Assembly (NCBI GenBank): GCA_014799485.1
Contig: JAAVHY010000007.1
Span: 1 to 45,402, forward strand
Direction of reading: 5' to 3'
DNA: 45,402 nucleotides
Source: Clostridiales bacterium
GTDB taxonomy: Bacteria; Bacillota_A; Clostridia; Oscillospirales; Oscillospiraceae
The position numbers and the translations under genes are program-made. The stretch's first letter is position 1. Each line of letters begins with the position of its first letter. Below are positions 31,752 through 38,308 of this stretch, piece by piece. The notes below the pieces were generated by a model. That model had not been told where the DNA came from. It worked only from the letters and a program-made list of their open reading frames with translations, and made no database searches.

Positions 31752-31803
31752 GGCGTCTCTCCCTCTGCATTGTCACGCTGCGAAGCGGCCAGGACGCTCG
31801 GTC

Positions 31804-31863
31804 GCTTTCACTCCGACTCGGACTGGTCTGCGGGCCGCTACGCGTCCCTCCGCTCGTCCTCGC
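31804..31863 (-). repeat. Dispersed 60-base repeat, copy 1
   Basis: On the - strand this segment reads GCGAGGACGAGCG, then a variable stretch, then AGACCAGTCCGAGTCGGAG. It matches copy 2 at 36372-36432 (+ strand) at roughly 85% with one single-base gap. It lies upstream of tmcAL in the sense orientation, within the 342-base tmcAL-ackA gap. Confidence 0.8.
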
Positions 31864-31928
31864 TCCGCTCCAAGCTCCCTCGCTGTCCGCTTCTCCGTGC
31901 TTCCTTTTCGGCGATTTGCAAAAAATAC

Positions 31929-31957
31929 TTGCGATATCCTGTATCCCGTAGTATAAT
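31929..31957 (+). promoter_or_regulatory. ackA promoter
   Basis: TTGCGA (31929-31934), 17 bases, TATAAT (31952-31957). It implies a leader of about 130 bases that includes a long hairpin (CCCAGTT at 32041 with AACTGGG ending at 32069). Confidence 0.75.
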
Positions 31958-32093
31958 ATTCCTCAGTATACGACCGCCACGCGGCCGTTCCTGCTTTTGG
32001 CCGGCTTTCATTATATTCCAGAAGCGGGACAAAGTAAATACCCAGTTGGCCTGTTTTCCAGGAACTGGGAATCGTGGCAAAGGAGTGCGGAAC

Positions 32094-33287
32094 ATGAAAG
32101 TTCTCGTCATCAACGCGGGCAGTTCTTCCCTGAAGTATCAGCTGCTGGACACCGACACCCAGGACGTGCTGGCCAAGGGCCTGTGCGAGCGCATCGGCAT
32201 CGACGGCAAATTCACCTACAAAGCCCCCGGAAAGACCACTGTAGACGCCCAGGACGTGGCTATGCCCACCCATTCCGAGGCCATCCAGGCCGTACTGGAC
32301 GCCCTGGTGGACCCGGCCAACGGCGTGCTGGGCTCCATGAAGGAGATCGACGCGGTGGGCCACCGGGTCGTACACGGCGGCGAGACCTTCGCCCACTCCG
32401 TGCGCATCGACGGCGAGGTCATGGCCGCTATGGAGGCCTGCGTCCCCCTGGCCCCCCTGCACAACCCCGCCAACATCCTGGGCGTCAAGGCGTGCACCGC
32501 CGTCATGGGCCCCGACGTGCCCCAGGTGGCCGTGTTCGACACCGCCTTCCACCAGACCATGCCCCCCGTGGCCTACACCTATGCCCTCCCCTATGAGTAT
32601 TACCAGCAGGACAAGGTGCGCCGCTACGGCTTCCACGGCACCAGCCACAAGTATGTCACCAGCCGGGCCGCCGATATGCTGGGCAAGCCTGTGGAGGCCC
32701 TGAAACTCATCTCCTGCCACCTGGGCAACGGCTCCTCCGTCGCCGCCGTGGCCGGGGGCAAGAGCGTGGACACCTCCATGGGCTTCACCCCCCTGGCCGG
32801 CGTCCCCATGGGCACCCGCTCCGGCGACCTGGACGCGGGCATCCTGGAGTACCTGATGAACAAGTACGGCATGGACATCAAGGAGATGCTCAACGTGCTG
32901 AACAAGAAGTCGGGCGTGCAGGGCGTGTCCGGCGTGTCCTCCGACTTCCGTGACCTGTGCGCCGCCCGGGACAACAGCGACCAGCGCGCCGCCCTGGCCC
33001 TGGATATGTTCAACTACGGCGTGAAGAAGTATATCGGCGCTTACGCCGCCGCCATGGGCGGGGTGGACGCCATCATCTTCACCGCCGGCGTGGGCGAAAA
33101 CGACGCCCAGCAGCGTATGGCCATCGCCTCCGACCTGGAGTTCATGGGGGTGAAGATGGACCCCGACGCCAACAACATCCGGGGCAAGGAGGCCATCATC
33201 TCCGCCATCGACTCCAAGGTGAAGGTGCTGCTCATCCCCACCAACGAGGAGCTGATGATCGCCCTTGAAACTGCGGCGTTGGTGTAA
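32094..33287 (+). CDS. ackA: Acetate kinase
   Basis: A 397-residue acetate kinase, which interconverts acetyl phosphate plus ADP with acetate plus ATP, the energy-yielding step of acetate fermentation. The signatures VLVINAGSSSLKYQL, RYGFHGTSHKYVT, CHLGNGSSVAAV, GVPMGTRSGDLDAG and FTAGVGEND are all present, and the length is standard. ATG 32094 follows AAAGGAG with eight bases spacing; a much longer open frame upstream runs antisense through tmcAL and is not coding. No pta gene is adjacent. It ends in a bidirectional terminator. Confidence 0.97.
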   Translation: MKVLVINAGSSSLKYQLLDTDTQDVLAKGLCERIGIDGKFTYKAPGKTTVDAQDVAMPTHSEAIQAVLDALVDPANGVLGSMKEIDAVGHRVVHGGETFAHSVRIDGEVMAAMEACVPLAPLHNPANILGVKACTAVMGPDVPQVAVFDTAFHQTMPPVAYTYALPYEYYQQDKVRRYGFHGTSHKYVTSRAADMLGKPVEALKLISCHLGNGSSVAAVAGGKSVDTSMGFTPLAGVPMGTRSGDLDAGILEYLMNKYGMDIKEMLNVLNKKSGVQGVSGVSSDFRDLCAARDNSDQRAALALDMFNYGVKKYIGAYAAAMGGVDAIIFTAGVGENDAQQRMAIASDLEFMGVKMDPDANNIRGKEAIISAIDSKVKVLLIPTNEELMIALETAALV

Positions 33288-33297
33288 TTTGTAGAAA

Positions 33298-33332
33298 AAA
33301 CAGCGGCGGAGCGTTGCTCCGCCGCTGTTTTT
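33298..33332. terminator. Bidirectional terminator between ackA and ruvX
   Basis: AAACAGCGGCGGAGC (33298-33312) pairs with GCTCCGCCGCTGTTT (33316-33330), flanked by A-run and T-run. It serves ackA on + and ruvX on -, abutting the ruvX stop codon. Confidence 0.92.
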
Positions 33333-33750
33333 ACGGATTCCTGGCCCGCCAGGTGAGGTAGCCCTCCAAAATCAAGCTGGCCGCCACCGCGTCCACGTTC
33401 TTTTTGTGGGCCTTCGTCTTCTTCCCCGAGGCGTGGAGGATCTGGTGGGCCTCGATGGTGGTGCGCCGTTCGTCCCACAGTTTCACCGGCATCCCCGCTT
33501 TCTCCTCCACCATGGCGGCAAAGGCGCGGTACAGCTCCGCCCTCGGCCCCTCGGTGCCGTCCATGTTCCGGGGGAACCCCATCACCAGCTCGTCCGCCTG
33601 GCGCTCACGGGCGATTTGGGCCAGCTCCTCCGCCACCCTCTCGGGCTGGCGGTTATGGATCACCGTGGTGTACCCCGTCAGCATCCCGGCGGCGTCGGAC
33701 ACCGCCACCCCCGTGCGGGCGTCGCCGTAGTCGATGGCCATGACGCGCAT
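33331..33750 (-). CDS. ruvX: RuvX/YqgF, putative pre-16S rRNA nuclease
   Basis: A 139-residue RNase H-fold protein of the YqgF family, implicated in 16S rRNA 5'-end maturation and annotated historically as a Holliday junction resolvase. MRVMAIDYGDARTGVAVSD with the catalytic Asp, VMGFPRNMDGTEGPRA and KLWDERRTTIEAHQIL are diagnostic, with KNVDAVAASLILEGYL at the end. ATG 33750 follows GGAGGG; a GTG/ATG six codons upstream is less likely. It has a - strand promoter whose -35 box overlaps that of the rpmG operon. Confidence 0.94.
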   Translation of the reverse strand: MRVMAIDYGDARTGVAVSDAAGMLTGYTTVIHNRQPERVAEELAQIARERQADELVMGFPRNMDGTEGPRAELYRAFAAMVEEKAGMPVKLWDERRTTIEAHQILHASGKKTKAHKKNVDAVAASLILEGYLTWRARNP

Positions 33751-33818
33751 CCTGATCCCTCCAGTCATGAAGTGGTAATGGTTCCCCGAGCCCGCGGCGC
33801 GGGAAACCCAGCCAACAC

Positions 33819-33847
33819 ATTATAATTGAAAAAAGAATGCTTGACAA
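33819..33847 (-). promoter_or_regulatory. ruvX promoter
   Basis: On the - strand TTGTCA (33847-33842), 17 bases, TATAAT (33824-33819). Its -35 box overlaps the -35 box of the divergent rpmG promoter almost completely. Confidence 0.75.
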
Positions 33848-33869
33848 GCCCCTTCCAGTGTGATAAACT
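33841..33869 (+). promoter_or_regulatory. rpmG-secE-nusG promoter
   Basis: TTGACA (33841-33846), 17 bases, TAAACT (33864-33869). Transcription from here would include a leader of about 205 bases before rpmG. Confidence 0.82.
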
Positions 33870-33876
33870 ACCATCA

Positions 33877-34048
33877 CCTGTGAGCAGGGCTTTCTTTTTG
33901 TGCGTATTTTTACGGGATAGGCACAAAAACCCTGACCCTCCCCGGAGGACCGCAGGGAGGCAATTGGCCGACTTCCCGTAGCTTTAAATGGGCGTATCAC
34001 GTCCGTTTCAGGCGCTGGGATCGGCAAAGGCCGGTCCGGCGCTTTTTT
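33877..34048 (+). ncRNA. Structured leader of the rpmG-secE-nusG operon
   Basis: Three helices are visible: CAGGG + TTTTTGTGC (33885-33889, 33895-33903) with GCACAAAAA + CCCTG (33921-33934); CCCTCC (33936-33941) with GGGAGG (33955-33960); and a terminator hairpin 34012-34042. GCCGA-CT-TCCC (33967-33977) can pair with GGGATCGGC (34017-34025) in the terminator 5' arm, giving an antiterminator. I do not recognise a known RNA family; it is not a T-box. Confidence 0.6.
34012..34048 (+). terminator. Attenuator-like terminator upstream of rpmG
   Basis: A stem from 34012-34025 with 34030-34042 (thirteen pairs, one bulged G) around AAAG is followed by six T (34043-34048). It is a full intrinsic terminator 34 bases before rpmG, so the operon must be read through it. 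Confidence 0.82.
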
Positions 34049-34082
34049 GTTGGACGGCCAAATCTAAAAGGAGGTGCCGAGA

Positions 34083-34247
34083 ATGGCGAAAGCCGGAAAC
34101 CGTGTGAAAGTCGTACTGCGCTGCTCCGAGTGCAAACAGCGCAACTACAACACCAAGAAAAACAAGCGCAACACCACCGAGCGCCTGGAGCTCAACAAGT
34201 ACTGCCCCTTCTGCAGGAAGCACACGAAGCACACCGAAACCAAGTAA
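34083..34247 (+). CDS. rpmG: Ribosomal protein bL33
   Basis: A 54-residue large-subunit protein, [20 protein letters not shown] at the N-terminus and [14 protein letters not shown] near the end. The two CxxC pairs show the zinc-binding (C+) form of L33. ATG 34083 follows AAAAGGAGGTG. It is the first gene of rpmG-secE-nusG, the usual Firmicute order, and lies behind the structured leader at 33877-34048. Confidence 0.97.
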   Translation: MAKAGNRVKVVLRCSECKQRNYNTKKNKRNTTERLELNKYCPFCRKHTKHTETK

Positions 34248-34282
34248 TGGGCGCCGCTCAAAGGAAAGAAGGGTTAAAGTAA

Positions 34283-34567
34283 ATGTCTGAACAGGAAAAG
34301 CGGGATAAGGCCGTCCAGAAGGAGTCCGTAAGCTCCGACAAGAAGGCCAAGGCCCCCAAGAAGAAGGAGAAAAAGCCCAACCGCATCCTGAAGTGGCTCA
34401 AGGATCTGAAGGGCGAGCTGAAAAAGGTCACCTGGCCCACCGCCAAGGATACGCTCAAGAACGTGGGCATCGTCATCGCCTGCGTCATCTTCGTGGGTAT
34501 CTTCATCTGGGTGTTCGACTTCCTGGCCCGCGCGGTGATCGAGGCCCTGCTCAGCCTCTTCCACTAA
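34283..34567 (+). CDS. secE: Preprotein translocase subunit SecE
   Basis: A 94-residue SecE, an essential stabilising subunit of the SecYEG channel. A Lys-rich cytoplasmic N-terminus (residues 1-40) precedes the amphipathic helix LKWLKDLKGELKKVTWPTA with the conserved WP, then one membrane helix (about 60-82). ATG 34283 has AAAGAAGGG about ten bases upstream. It lies 35 bases after rpmG and 9 bases before nusG. Confidence 0.97.
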   Translation: MSEQEKRDKAVQKESVSSDKKAKAPKKKEKKPNRILKWLKDLKGELKKVTWPTAKDTLKNVGIVIACVIFVGIFIWVFDFLARAVIEALLSLFH

Positions 34568-34576
34568 GGTGGCCCC

Positions 34577-35095
34577 ATGGCGGACGAATTGAAGTGGTAT
34601 GTGGCCCACACCTACTCCGGCTACGAGAACACCGTGGCCGTGTCCATCGAGCAGGCAGTGGAAAACCGCAATATGCACGATCTGATCGCCGAGGTGTCCA
34701 TCCCCCTGGAAACCGTCACCGAGATTACCGACAACGGCCCCAAAACCGTGGAGCGCAAGGTGTTCCCCGGCTACGTGCTGGTGAAGATGATCATGACCGA
34801 CGAGACCTGGCACCTGGTGCGCAACATCCGGGGCGTCACCGGCTTTGTGGGCGCGGCCAATAAGGCCATCCCCCTCACCGACGAGGAGATCGCCGCCCTG
34901 GGCGTGGAAAAGCGCGAGGTCGTGGTCAGCTACAGCGTGGGCGACAGCGTGAAGATCACCGACGGCGCCCTGGCGTCCTTCATCGGCACGGTGGAGGAGC
35001 TGGACACCGACCGGGGCAAGGTCAAGGTAGTCGTGTCCATGTTCGGCCGGGAGACCCCCGTCGAGCTGGAACTGGACCAGGTCGAAACGATTTAA
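34577..35095 (+). CDS. nusG: Transcription termination/antitermination factor NusG
   Basis: A 172-residue NusG that binds RNA polymerase and affects pausing, Rho-dependent termination and coupling to ribosomes. The NGN domain begins KWYVAHTYSGYENTVAVSI and contains VFPGYVLVKM and WHLVRNIRGVTGFVG. The C-terminal KOW domain has VGDSVKITDGALASFIGTVE. AAGGTGG overlaps the secE stop and supports ATG 34577. It is followed by the rplK leader with no obvious promoter. Confidence 0.97.
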   Translation: MADELKWYVAHTYSGYENTVAVSIEQAVENRNMHDLIAEVSIPLETVTEITDNGPKTVERKVFPGYVLVKMIMTDETWHLVRNIRGVTGFVGAANKAIPLTDEEIAALGVEKREVVVSYSVGDSVKITDGALASFIGTVEELDTDRGKVKVVVSMFGRETPVELELDQVETI

Positions 35096-35107
35096 AAAAC
35101 AACTGGC

Positions 35108-35186
35108 AGGACAGAACCTGTCCGTGGGAGAGGCTCCAAAGCGGGTCTCGTCACCACCACATCTTATGTAGGAGGTGCTGTTTCAA
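35108..35186 (+). promoter_or_regulatory. rplK-rplA leader, possible L1 autoregulatory site
   Basis: The 91-base nusG-rplK gap holds GTGGGAGAGGCTCC (35124-35137) and, further on, GTCACCACCAC (35150-35160), which resembles the conserved start of Firmicute L11-operon leaders. L1 binding to a 23S-like site near rplK is known in other bacteria; here it is inference from position and partial sequence resemblance. Confidence 0.4.
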
Positions 35187-35612
35187 ATGGCACAGAAAAT
35201 TACTGGATATGTAAAGCTGCAGATCCCCGCCGGCCAGGCAACTCCGGCCCCCCCTGTGGGCCCCGCCCTGGGCCAGCACGGCGTGAACATCGCCATGTTC
35301 ACCAAGGAGTTCAACGAGCGCACCAAGAAGGACATGGGCCTGATCATCCCCGTGGTCATCACCGTGTACGCCGACCGCTCCTTCTCCTTCATCACCAAGA
35401 CTCCTCCCGCCGCCGTGCTCATCAAGAAGGCGTGCAACATCGAGTCCGGTTCCGGCGTGCCCAATAAGACCAAGGTGGCCACCCTGTCCAAGGCCGACTG
35501 CCAGAAGATCGCCGAGACCAAGATGCCCGACCTGAACGCCGCCAGCCTGGAGGCCGCCATGAGCATGATCGCCGGTACCGCCCGCTCCATGGGCGTGCTG
35601 GTGGAAGAGTAA
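35187..35612 (+). CDS. rplK: Ribosomal protein uL11
   Basis: A 141-residue L11, part of the GTPase-associated centre with 23S rRNA H43-44. The N-terminal domain has [20 protein letters not shown] and [16 protein letters not shown], and the C-terminal RNA-binding domain ends [18 protein letters not shown] 35187 is spaced from GGAGGTG by eight or so bases; the in-frame codon at 35175 overlaps that site and is rejected. rplA follows by 19 bases. Confidence 0.98.
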   Translation: MAQKITGYVKLQIPAGQATPAPPVGPALGQHGVNIAMFTKEFNERTKKDMGLIIPVVITVYADRSFSFITKTPPAAVLIKKACNIESGSGVPNKTKVATLSKADCQKIAETKMPDLNAASLEAAMSMIAGTARSMGVLVEE

Positions 35613-35631
35613 GGGAAAGGAGGAAGCAGTT

Positions 35632-36327
35632 ATGGCTAAGAAAGGCAAAAAGTATGTGGACAGCGCCAAGCTCATCGACCGCGCCGCCCAGTATGACGTG
35701 ACCGAGGCGATGGAGCTGGTCATCAAGACCGCCACCGCCAAGTTCGACGAGACCGTGGAGCTCCATGTGAAGCTGGGCGTCGACTCCCGCCACGCTGACC
35801 AGCAGGTCCGCGGCGCCATCGTCCTCCCCCACGGCACCGGCAAGACCGCCCGCGTGCTGGTCTTCGCCAAGGGCGACAAGGCTGACGAGGCCCGTGCCGC
35901 CGGCGCCGACTTCGTGGGCGATATGGACATGGTGGAGAAGATCCAGAAGGAAAACTGGTTCGACTTCGACGTGGTCGTCGCCACCCCCGACATGATGGGC
36001 GTTGTGGGCCGTCTCGGTAAGGTCCTGGGCCCCAAGGGCCTGATGCCCTCCCCCAAGGCCGGCACCGTCACCCCCAACGTGACCCAGGCCGTCAACGAGA
36101 TCAAAGCCGGTAAGGTGGAGTACCGTCTGGACAAGACCAACATCATCCACTGCCCCATCGGCAAGGTCTCCTTCGGCCCTGAGAAGCTGGGCGACAACCT
36201 GAACGCCCTGATGGGCGCCATCATCAAGGCCAAGCCCGCCGCCGCCAAGGGCCAGTACGTTAAGAGCTGCGTCGCCGCCTCCACCATGGGCCCCGGCGTG
36301 AAGCTGAACGCCGGTAAGTTCGTGTAA
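35632..36327 (+). CDS. rplA: Ribosomal protein uL1
   Basis: A 231-residue L1, the stalk protein that helps release deacylated tRNA and may repress its own operon. [19 protein letters not shown] begins it, [20 protein letters not shown] and [19 protein letters not shown] are the signatures. AAAGGAGG precedes ATG 35632. It is followed not by rplJ but by a dispersed repeat, a terminator and an XRE module. Confidence 0.98.
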   Translation: MAKKGKKYVDSAKLIDRAAQYDVTEAMELVIKTATAKFDETVELHVKLGVDSRHADQQVRGAIVLPHGTGKTARVLVFAKGDKADEARAAGADFVGDMDMVEKIQKENWFDFDVVVATPDMMGVVGRLGKVLGPKGLMPSPKAGTVTPNVTQAVNEIKAGKVEYRLDKTNIIHCPIGKVSFGPEKLGDNLNALMGAIIKAKPAAAKGQYVKSCVAASTMGPGVKLNAGKFV

Positions 36328-36371
36328 AAGCACAGCGTCCGAGCCGTCGTGAGCAGCGCGGATGGACCGAA

Positions 36372-36432
36372 GCGAGGACGAGCGCAGGGCCGCGAAAGCG
36401 GCCTGGAGACCAGTCCGAGTCGGAGGGAAGCC
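36372..36432 (+). repeat. Dispersed 60-base repeat, copy 2
   Basis: GCGAGGACGAGCG then, after a variable stretch, AGACCAGTCCGAGTCGGAG. It is the + strand counterpart of copy 1 (31804-31863, - strand) with about 85% identity. It lies between the rplA stop and the downstream terminator, on the transcribed strand. Confidence 0.8.
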
Positions 36433-36472
36433 GCGCGTCGCGAACAGGCGAGGCGTGAGTACAACGACATAT

Positions 36473-36504
36473 AAAAAGCCGCCGACAGCCGTCGGCGGCT
36501 TTTT
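36473..36504. terminator. Bidirectional terminator after rplA
   Basis: AAAAAGCCGCCGAC (36473-36486) pairs with GTCGGCGGCTTTTT (36491-36504) around AGCC. It ends the rplKA transcript and, on the other strand, the XRE gene whose stop codon overlaps it. Confidence 0.92.
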
Positions 36505-36739
36505 AATATAAACCTTCAAAAAACGCGTTAAAATCCACGTTAAAAATCTGCTTTAGCGCAATCAGCTCACTTACTTTGATGTTCATTCGGTTGGTCTCGA
36601 TTTTGGCATAGGTGCTTTTTGATATCTCAATGCCCTTGACCTGCATTTGGGCCACTACCTGGTCCTGGGTCAGCTGGGCGGCCCTCCGCAGGGCACTGAT
36701 ACTATGTCCGATGTCCAAGTCTGGTCTCAGCTTTTGCAT
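36503..36739 (-). CDS. XRE family transcriptional regulator
   Basis: A 78-residue single-domain helix-turn-helix protein. [38 protein letters not shown] and [16 protein letters not shown] cover the Cro/C1 fold, with a slightly long turn after helix 2. ATG 36739 has GGTGAT nearby. It is divergent from a 57-residue membrane protein, and the gap contains a perfect 10-base inverted repeat at the neighbour's promoter. It is AT-richer than the ribosomal genes on both sides. Confidence 0.88.
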   Translation of the reverse strand: MQKLRPDLDIGHSISALRRAAQLTQDQVVAQMQVKGIEISKSTYAKIETNRMNIKVSELIALKQIFNVDFNAFFEGLY

Positions 36740-36776
36740 ACTATCACCACAAGATTCGTTATGAAGAATTTTCCAC

Positions 36777-36828
36777 TTGAGTTTAACGGATACTTGTGAT
36801 ATAATGTTTCGTAATAAAGAAACATTAT
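36777..36828 (+). promoter_or_regulatory. Promoter overlapped by a perfect inverted repeat
   Basis: TTGAGT (36777-36782), 17 bases, TATAAT (36800-36805). ATAATGTTTC (36801-36810) and GAAACATTAT (36819-36828) are perfect inverted copies spaced by eight bases, covering the -10 and the start point. This is a likely operator for the divergent XRE protein. Confidence 0.8.
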
Positions 36829-36845
36829 GTGAGGGTCAATCCAAA

Positions 36846-37019
36846 GTGAAAAAACTACCGCAAATCGCACGCATTCTTTTGGGTGGCCTTGCTCTTTTTG
36901 GTTCAGCCATTTTGTCATGGATCCTTGAATATTACATCGGGAACCTCTCGATGCTGGTTGTCGTCTTAGGCGGCGCCGTTTTTGCGGCCCTGAATCCAGA
37001 GCTGATGGGCGGACAATAA
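36846..37019 (+). CDS. Small membrane protein next to XRE regulator
   Basis: A 57-residue protein with a short basic N-terminus (VKKLPQIAR) and two hydrophobic stretches (about residues 9-27 and 31-48), function unknown. GTG 36846 is preferred because GAGGG lies about ten bases upstream; a TTG at 36777 is inside the promoter and therefore excluded. Transcription probably depends on the promoter with the palindromic operator. A small repressible membrane peptide is also what toxic or phage-derived modules look like, but nothing here proves toxicity. Confidence 0.6.
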   Translation: MKKLPQIARILLGGLALFGSAILSWILEYYIGNLSMLVVVLGGAVFAALNPELMGGQ

Positions 37020-37042
37020 ATCAAACTTTTTTCGATTTTCCC

Positions 37043-37071
37043 TTGACAAAAAGCCCCCTTCGCTATATAAT
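37043..37071 (+). promoter_or_regulatory. rplJ-rplL promoter
   Basis: TTGACA (37043-37048), 17 bases, TATAAT (37066-37071): a perfect consensus promoter directly upstream of the L10 leader. Confidence 0.93.
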
Positions 37072-37079
37072 ACCAAAAG

Positions 37080-37190
37080 TGTTCAAAGACAGCAGGTGCG
37101 AAAGCGTAAGTCCTGCCGAGAATGCAGCCGATACACTAAGTTTGCGCTGTTTTCGTGTGGACACGAAGGCAGTGTTTTTTTGTGAAAAAA
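37080..37190 (+). ncRNA. Ribosomal protein L10 leader
   Basis: AAAGACAGCAGGTGCGAAAG (37085-37104) followed by CGTAAGTCCTGCCGAG is the conserved core of the L10 leader, in which the L10(L12)4 complex binds its own mRNA to repress rplJL. Downstream, CGTGT-GGAC-ACG type stems and a GTGTTTTTTT/AAAAAAACAC hairpin lie just before the rplJ ribosome site. Confidence 0.9.
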
Positions 37191-37232
37191 ACACCTGCCG
37201 CGACAACCCATTTTCGGAGGTGAATTCTAACA

Positions 37233-37775
37233 ATGCCTAACGCAAAGGTTCTCAGTGAGAAGCAGGCCATCGTGGCGTCCCTGACTGACACCCTCAAGGC
37301 CGCCAGCTCCGGCGTCCTGGTGGACTACAAGGGCATCACCGTGGCTGAGGACACCGCCCTGCGCCATGAGCTGCGTGAGAATGGCGTGGAGTACGCCGTG
37401 GTGAAGAACACCCTGCTCCGCCGCGCCCTCGACGGTCTGGACATGGGCGAGCTGGATGAGGTGCTCAACGGCACCACTTCCCTGGCCATTTCCAAGGACG
37501 ACCCCATCGCCCCCATGCGCATCGTCAACAAGTATGCCAAGCAGATGGGCGACCGCTTCAACATCAAGGCCGGTTTCATGGATGGCAAGGCCCTGCCCCT
37601 GGACGACGTGTACGCCCTGGCTGAGCTGCCCTCCAAGGACGCCCTGCTGGGTCAGGTGCTCGGCATGATGCTGGCCCCCATCACCAGCCTGGCCATCGTC
37701 ATCAAGGCCATCGCCGAGAAGAACGGCGAGCCCGCCGCCGAAGCCCCCGCCGAGGAGGCTCCCGCCGCCGAGTAA
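37233..37775 (+). CDS. rplJ: Ribosomal protein uL10
   Basis: A 180-residue L10, the base of the L7/L12 stalk. KAASSGVLVDYKGITVAED, YAVVKNTLLRRAL and ISKDDPIAPMRIVNKY are typical. The C-terminus ends in an Ala/Glu-rich tail after the L12-binding helix. GGAGGTG precedes ATG 37233. With rplL it forms a two-gene operon behind the L10 leader. Confidence 0.97.
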   Translation: MPNAKVLSEKQAIVASLTDTLKAASSGVLVDYKGITVAEDTALRHELRENGVEYAVVKNTLLRRALDGLDMGELDEVLNGTTSLAISKDDPIAPMRIVNKYAKQMGDRFNIKAGFMDGKALPLDDVYALAELPSKDALLGQVLGMMLAPITSLAIVIKAIAEKNGEPAAEAPAEEAPAAE

Positions 37776-37839
37776 TCGCGGCGCTGTCCCGCTACGGGAC
37801 ACAACATACTAACATTTGATAATTAGGAGGAATTTCATC

Positions 37840-38214
37840 ATGGCTAGCGAGAAGATCACTGCTCTGATCGAAGAAGTTAAGGCCCTTACCGTTCTGGAGC
37901 TGAACGACCTGGTCAAGGCTCTGGAAGAGGAGTTCGGCGTTTCCGCCGCCGCCATGGCCGCTCCCGCCGCCGGCCCCGCCGCCGCCGCTGTTGAGGAGAA
38001 GACCGAGTTTGACGTGGTTCTGGCCGGTTTCGACGCCGCCGCCAAGATCAAGGTCATCAAGGTCGTCCGCGAGATCACCGGCCTGGGTCTGGCCGAGGCC
38101 AAGGCTGCCGTCGAGGGCACTCCCAAGACCCTGAAGGAGGCCGTGTCCAAGGACGAGGCCGAGGAGCTGAAGAAGAAGATCGAAGAGGCCGGCGGCAAGG
38201 TGGAGCTGAAGTAA
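37840..38214 (+). CDS. rplL: Ribosomal protein bL12 (L7/L12)
   Basis: A 124-residue L7/L12 stalk protein that recruits translation GTPases. The N-terminal dimerisation helix pair ([20 protein letters not shown]), an Ala-rich hinge (about residues 42-55) and the C-terminal factor-binding domain ([34 protein letters not shown]) are all present. ATG 37840 follows AGGAGG. A terminator follows rather than rpoB. Confidence 0.98.
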   Translation: MASEKITALIEEVKALTVLELNDLVKALEEEFGVSAAAMAAPAAGPAAAAVEEKTEFDVVLAGFDAAAKIKVIKVVREITGLGLAEAKAAVEGTPKTLKEAVSKDEAEELKKKIEEAGGKVELK

Positions 38215-38251
38215 GCCCCTCCCCCGTTGTCCGCACCCAAGCGTACGATGA

Positions 38252-38287
38252 AGAGCCCAGAGTAATCAAGTTACTCTGGGCTCTTTT
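38252..38287 (+). terminator. rplL terminator
   Basis: AGAGCCCAGAGTAA (38252-38265) pairs with TTACTCTGGGCTCT (38271-38284), followed by TTT. Confidence 0.9.
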
Positions 38288-38308
38288 CCACACAGAGGAA
38301 GTGAGACC

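Noticed and set aside
30585..32093. Long + strand open frame upstream of ackA
   Set aside because: It runs antisense through tmcAL, has no family resemblance before the MKVLVINAGSSS start, and the ackA promoter lies inside it.
33880..33983. GTG-initiated ORF in the rpmG leader as a leader peptide
   Set aside because: No ribosome binding site precedes it and its codons are simply those of the paired RNA segments.
33870..34048. T-box riboswitch in the rpmG leader
   Set aside because: The conserved T-box bulge sequence and specifier-loop features are absent, and the downstream genes are not amino-acid or tRNA-synthetase genes.
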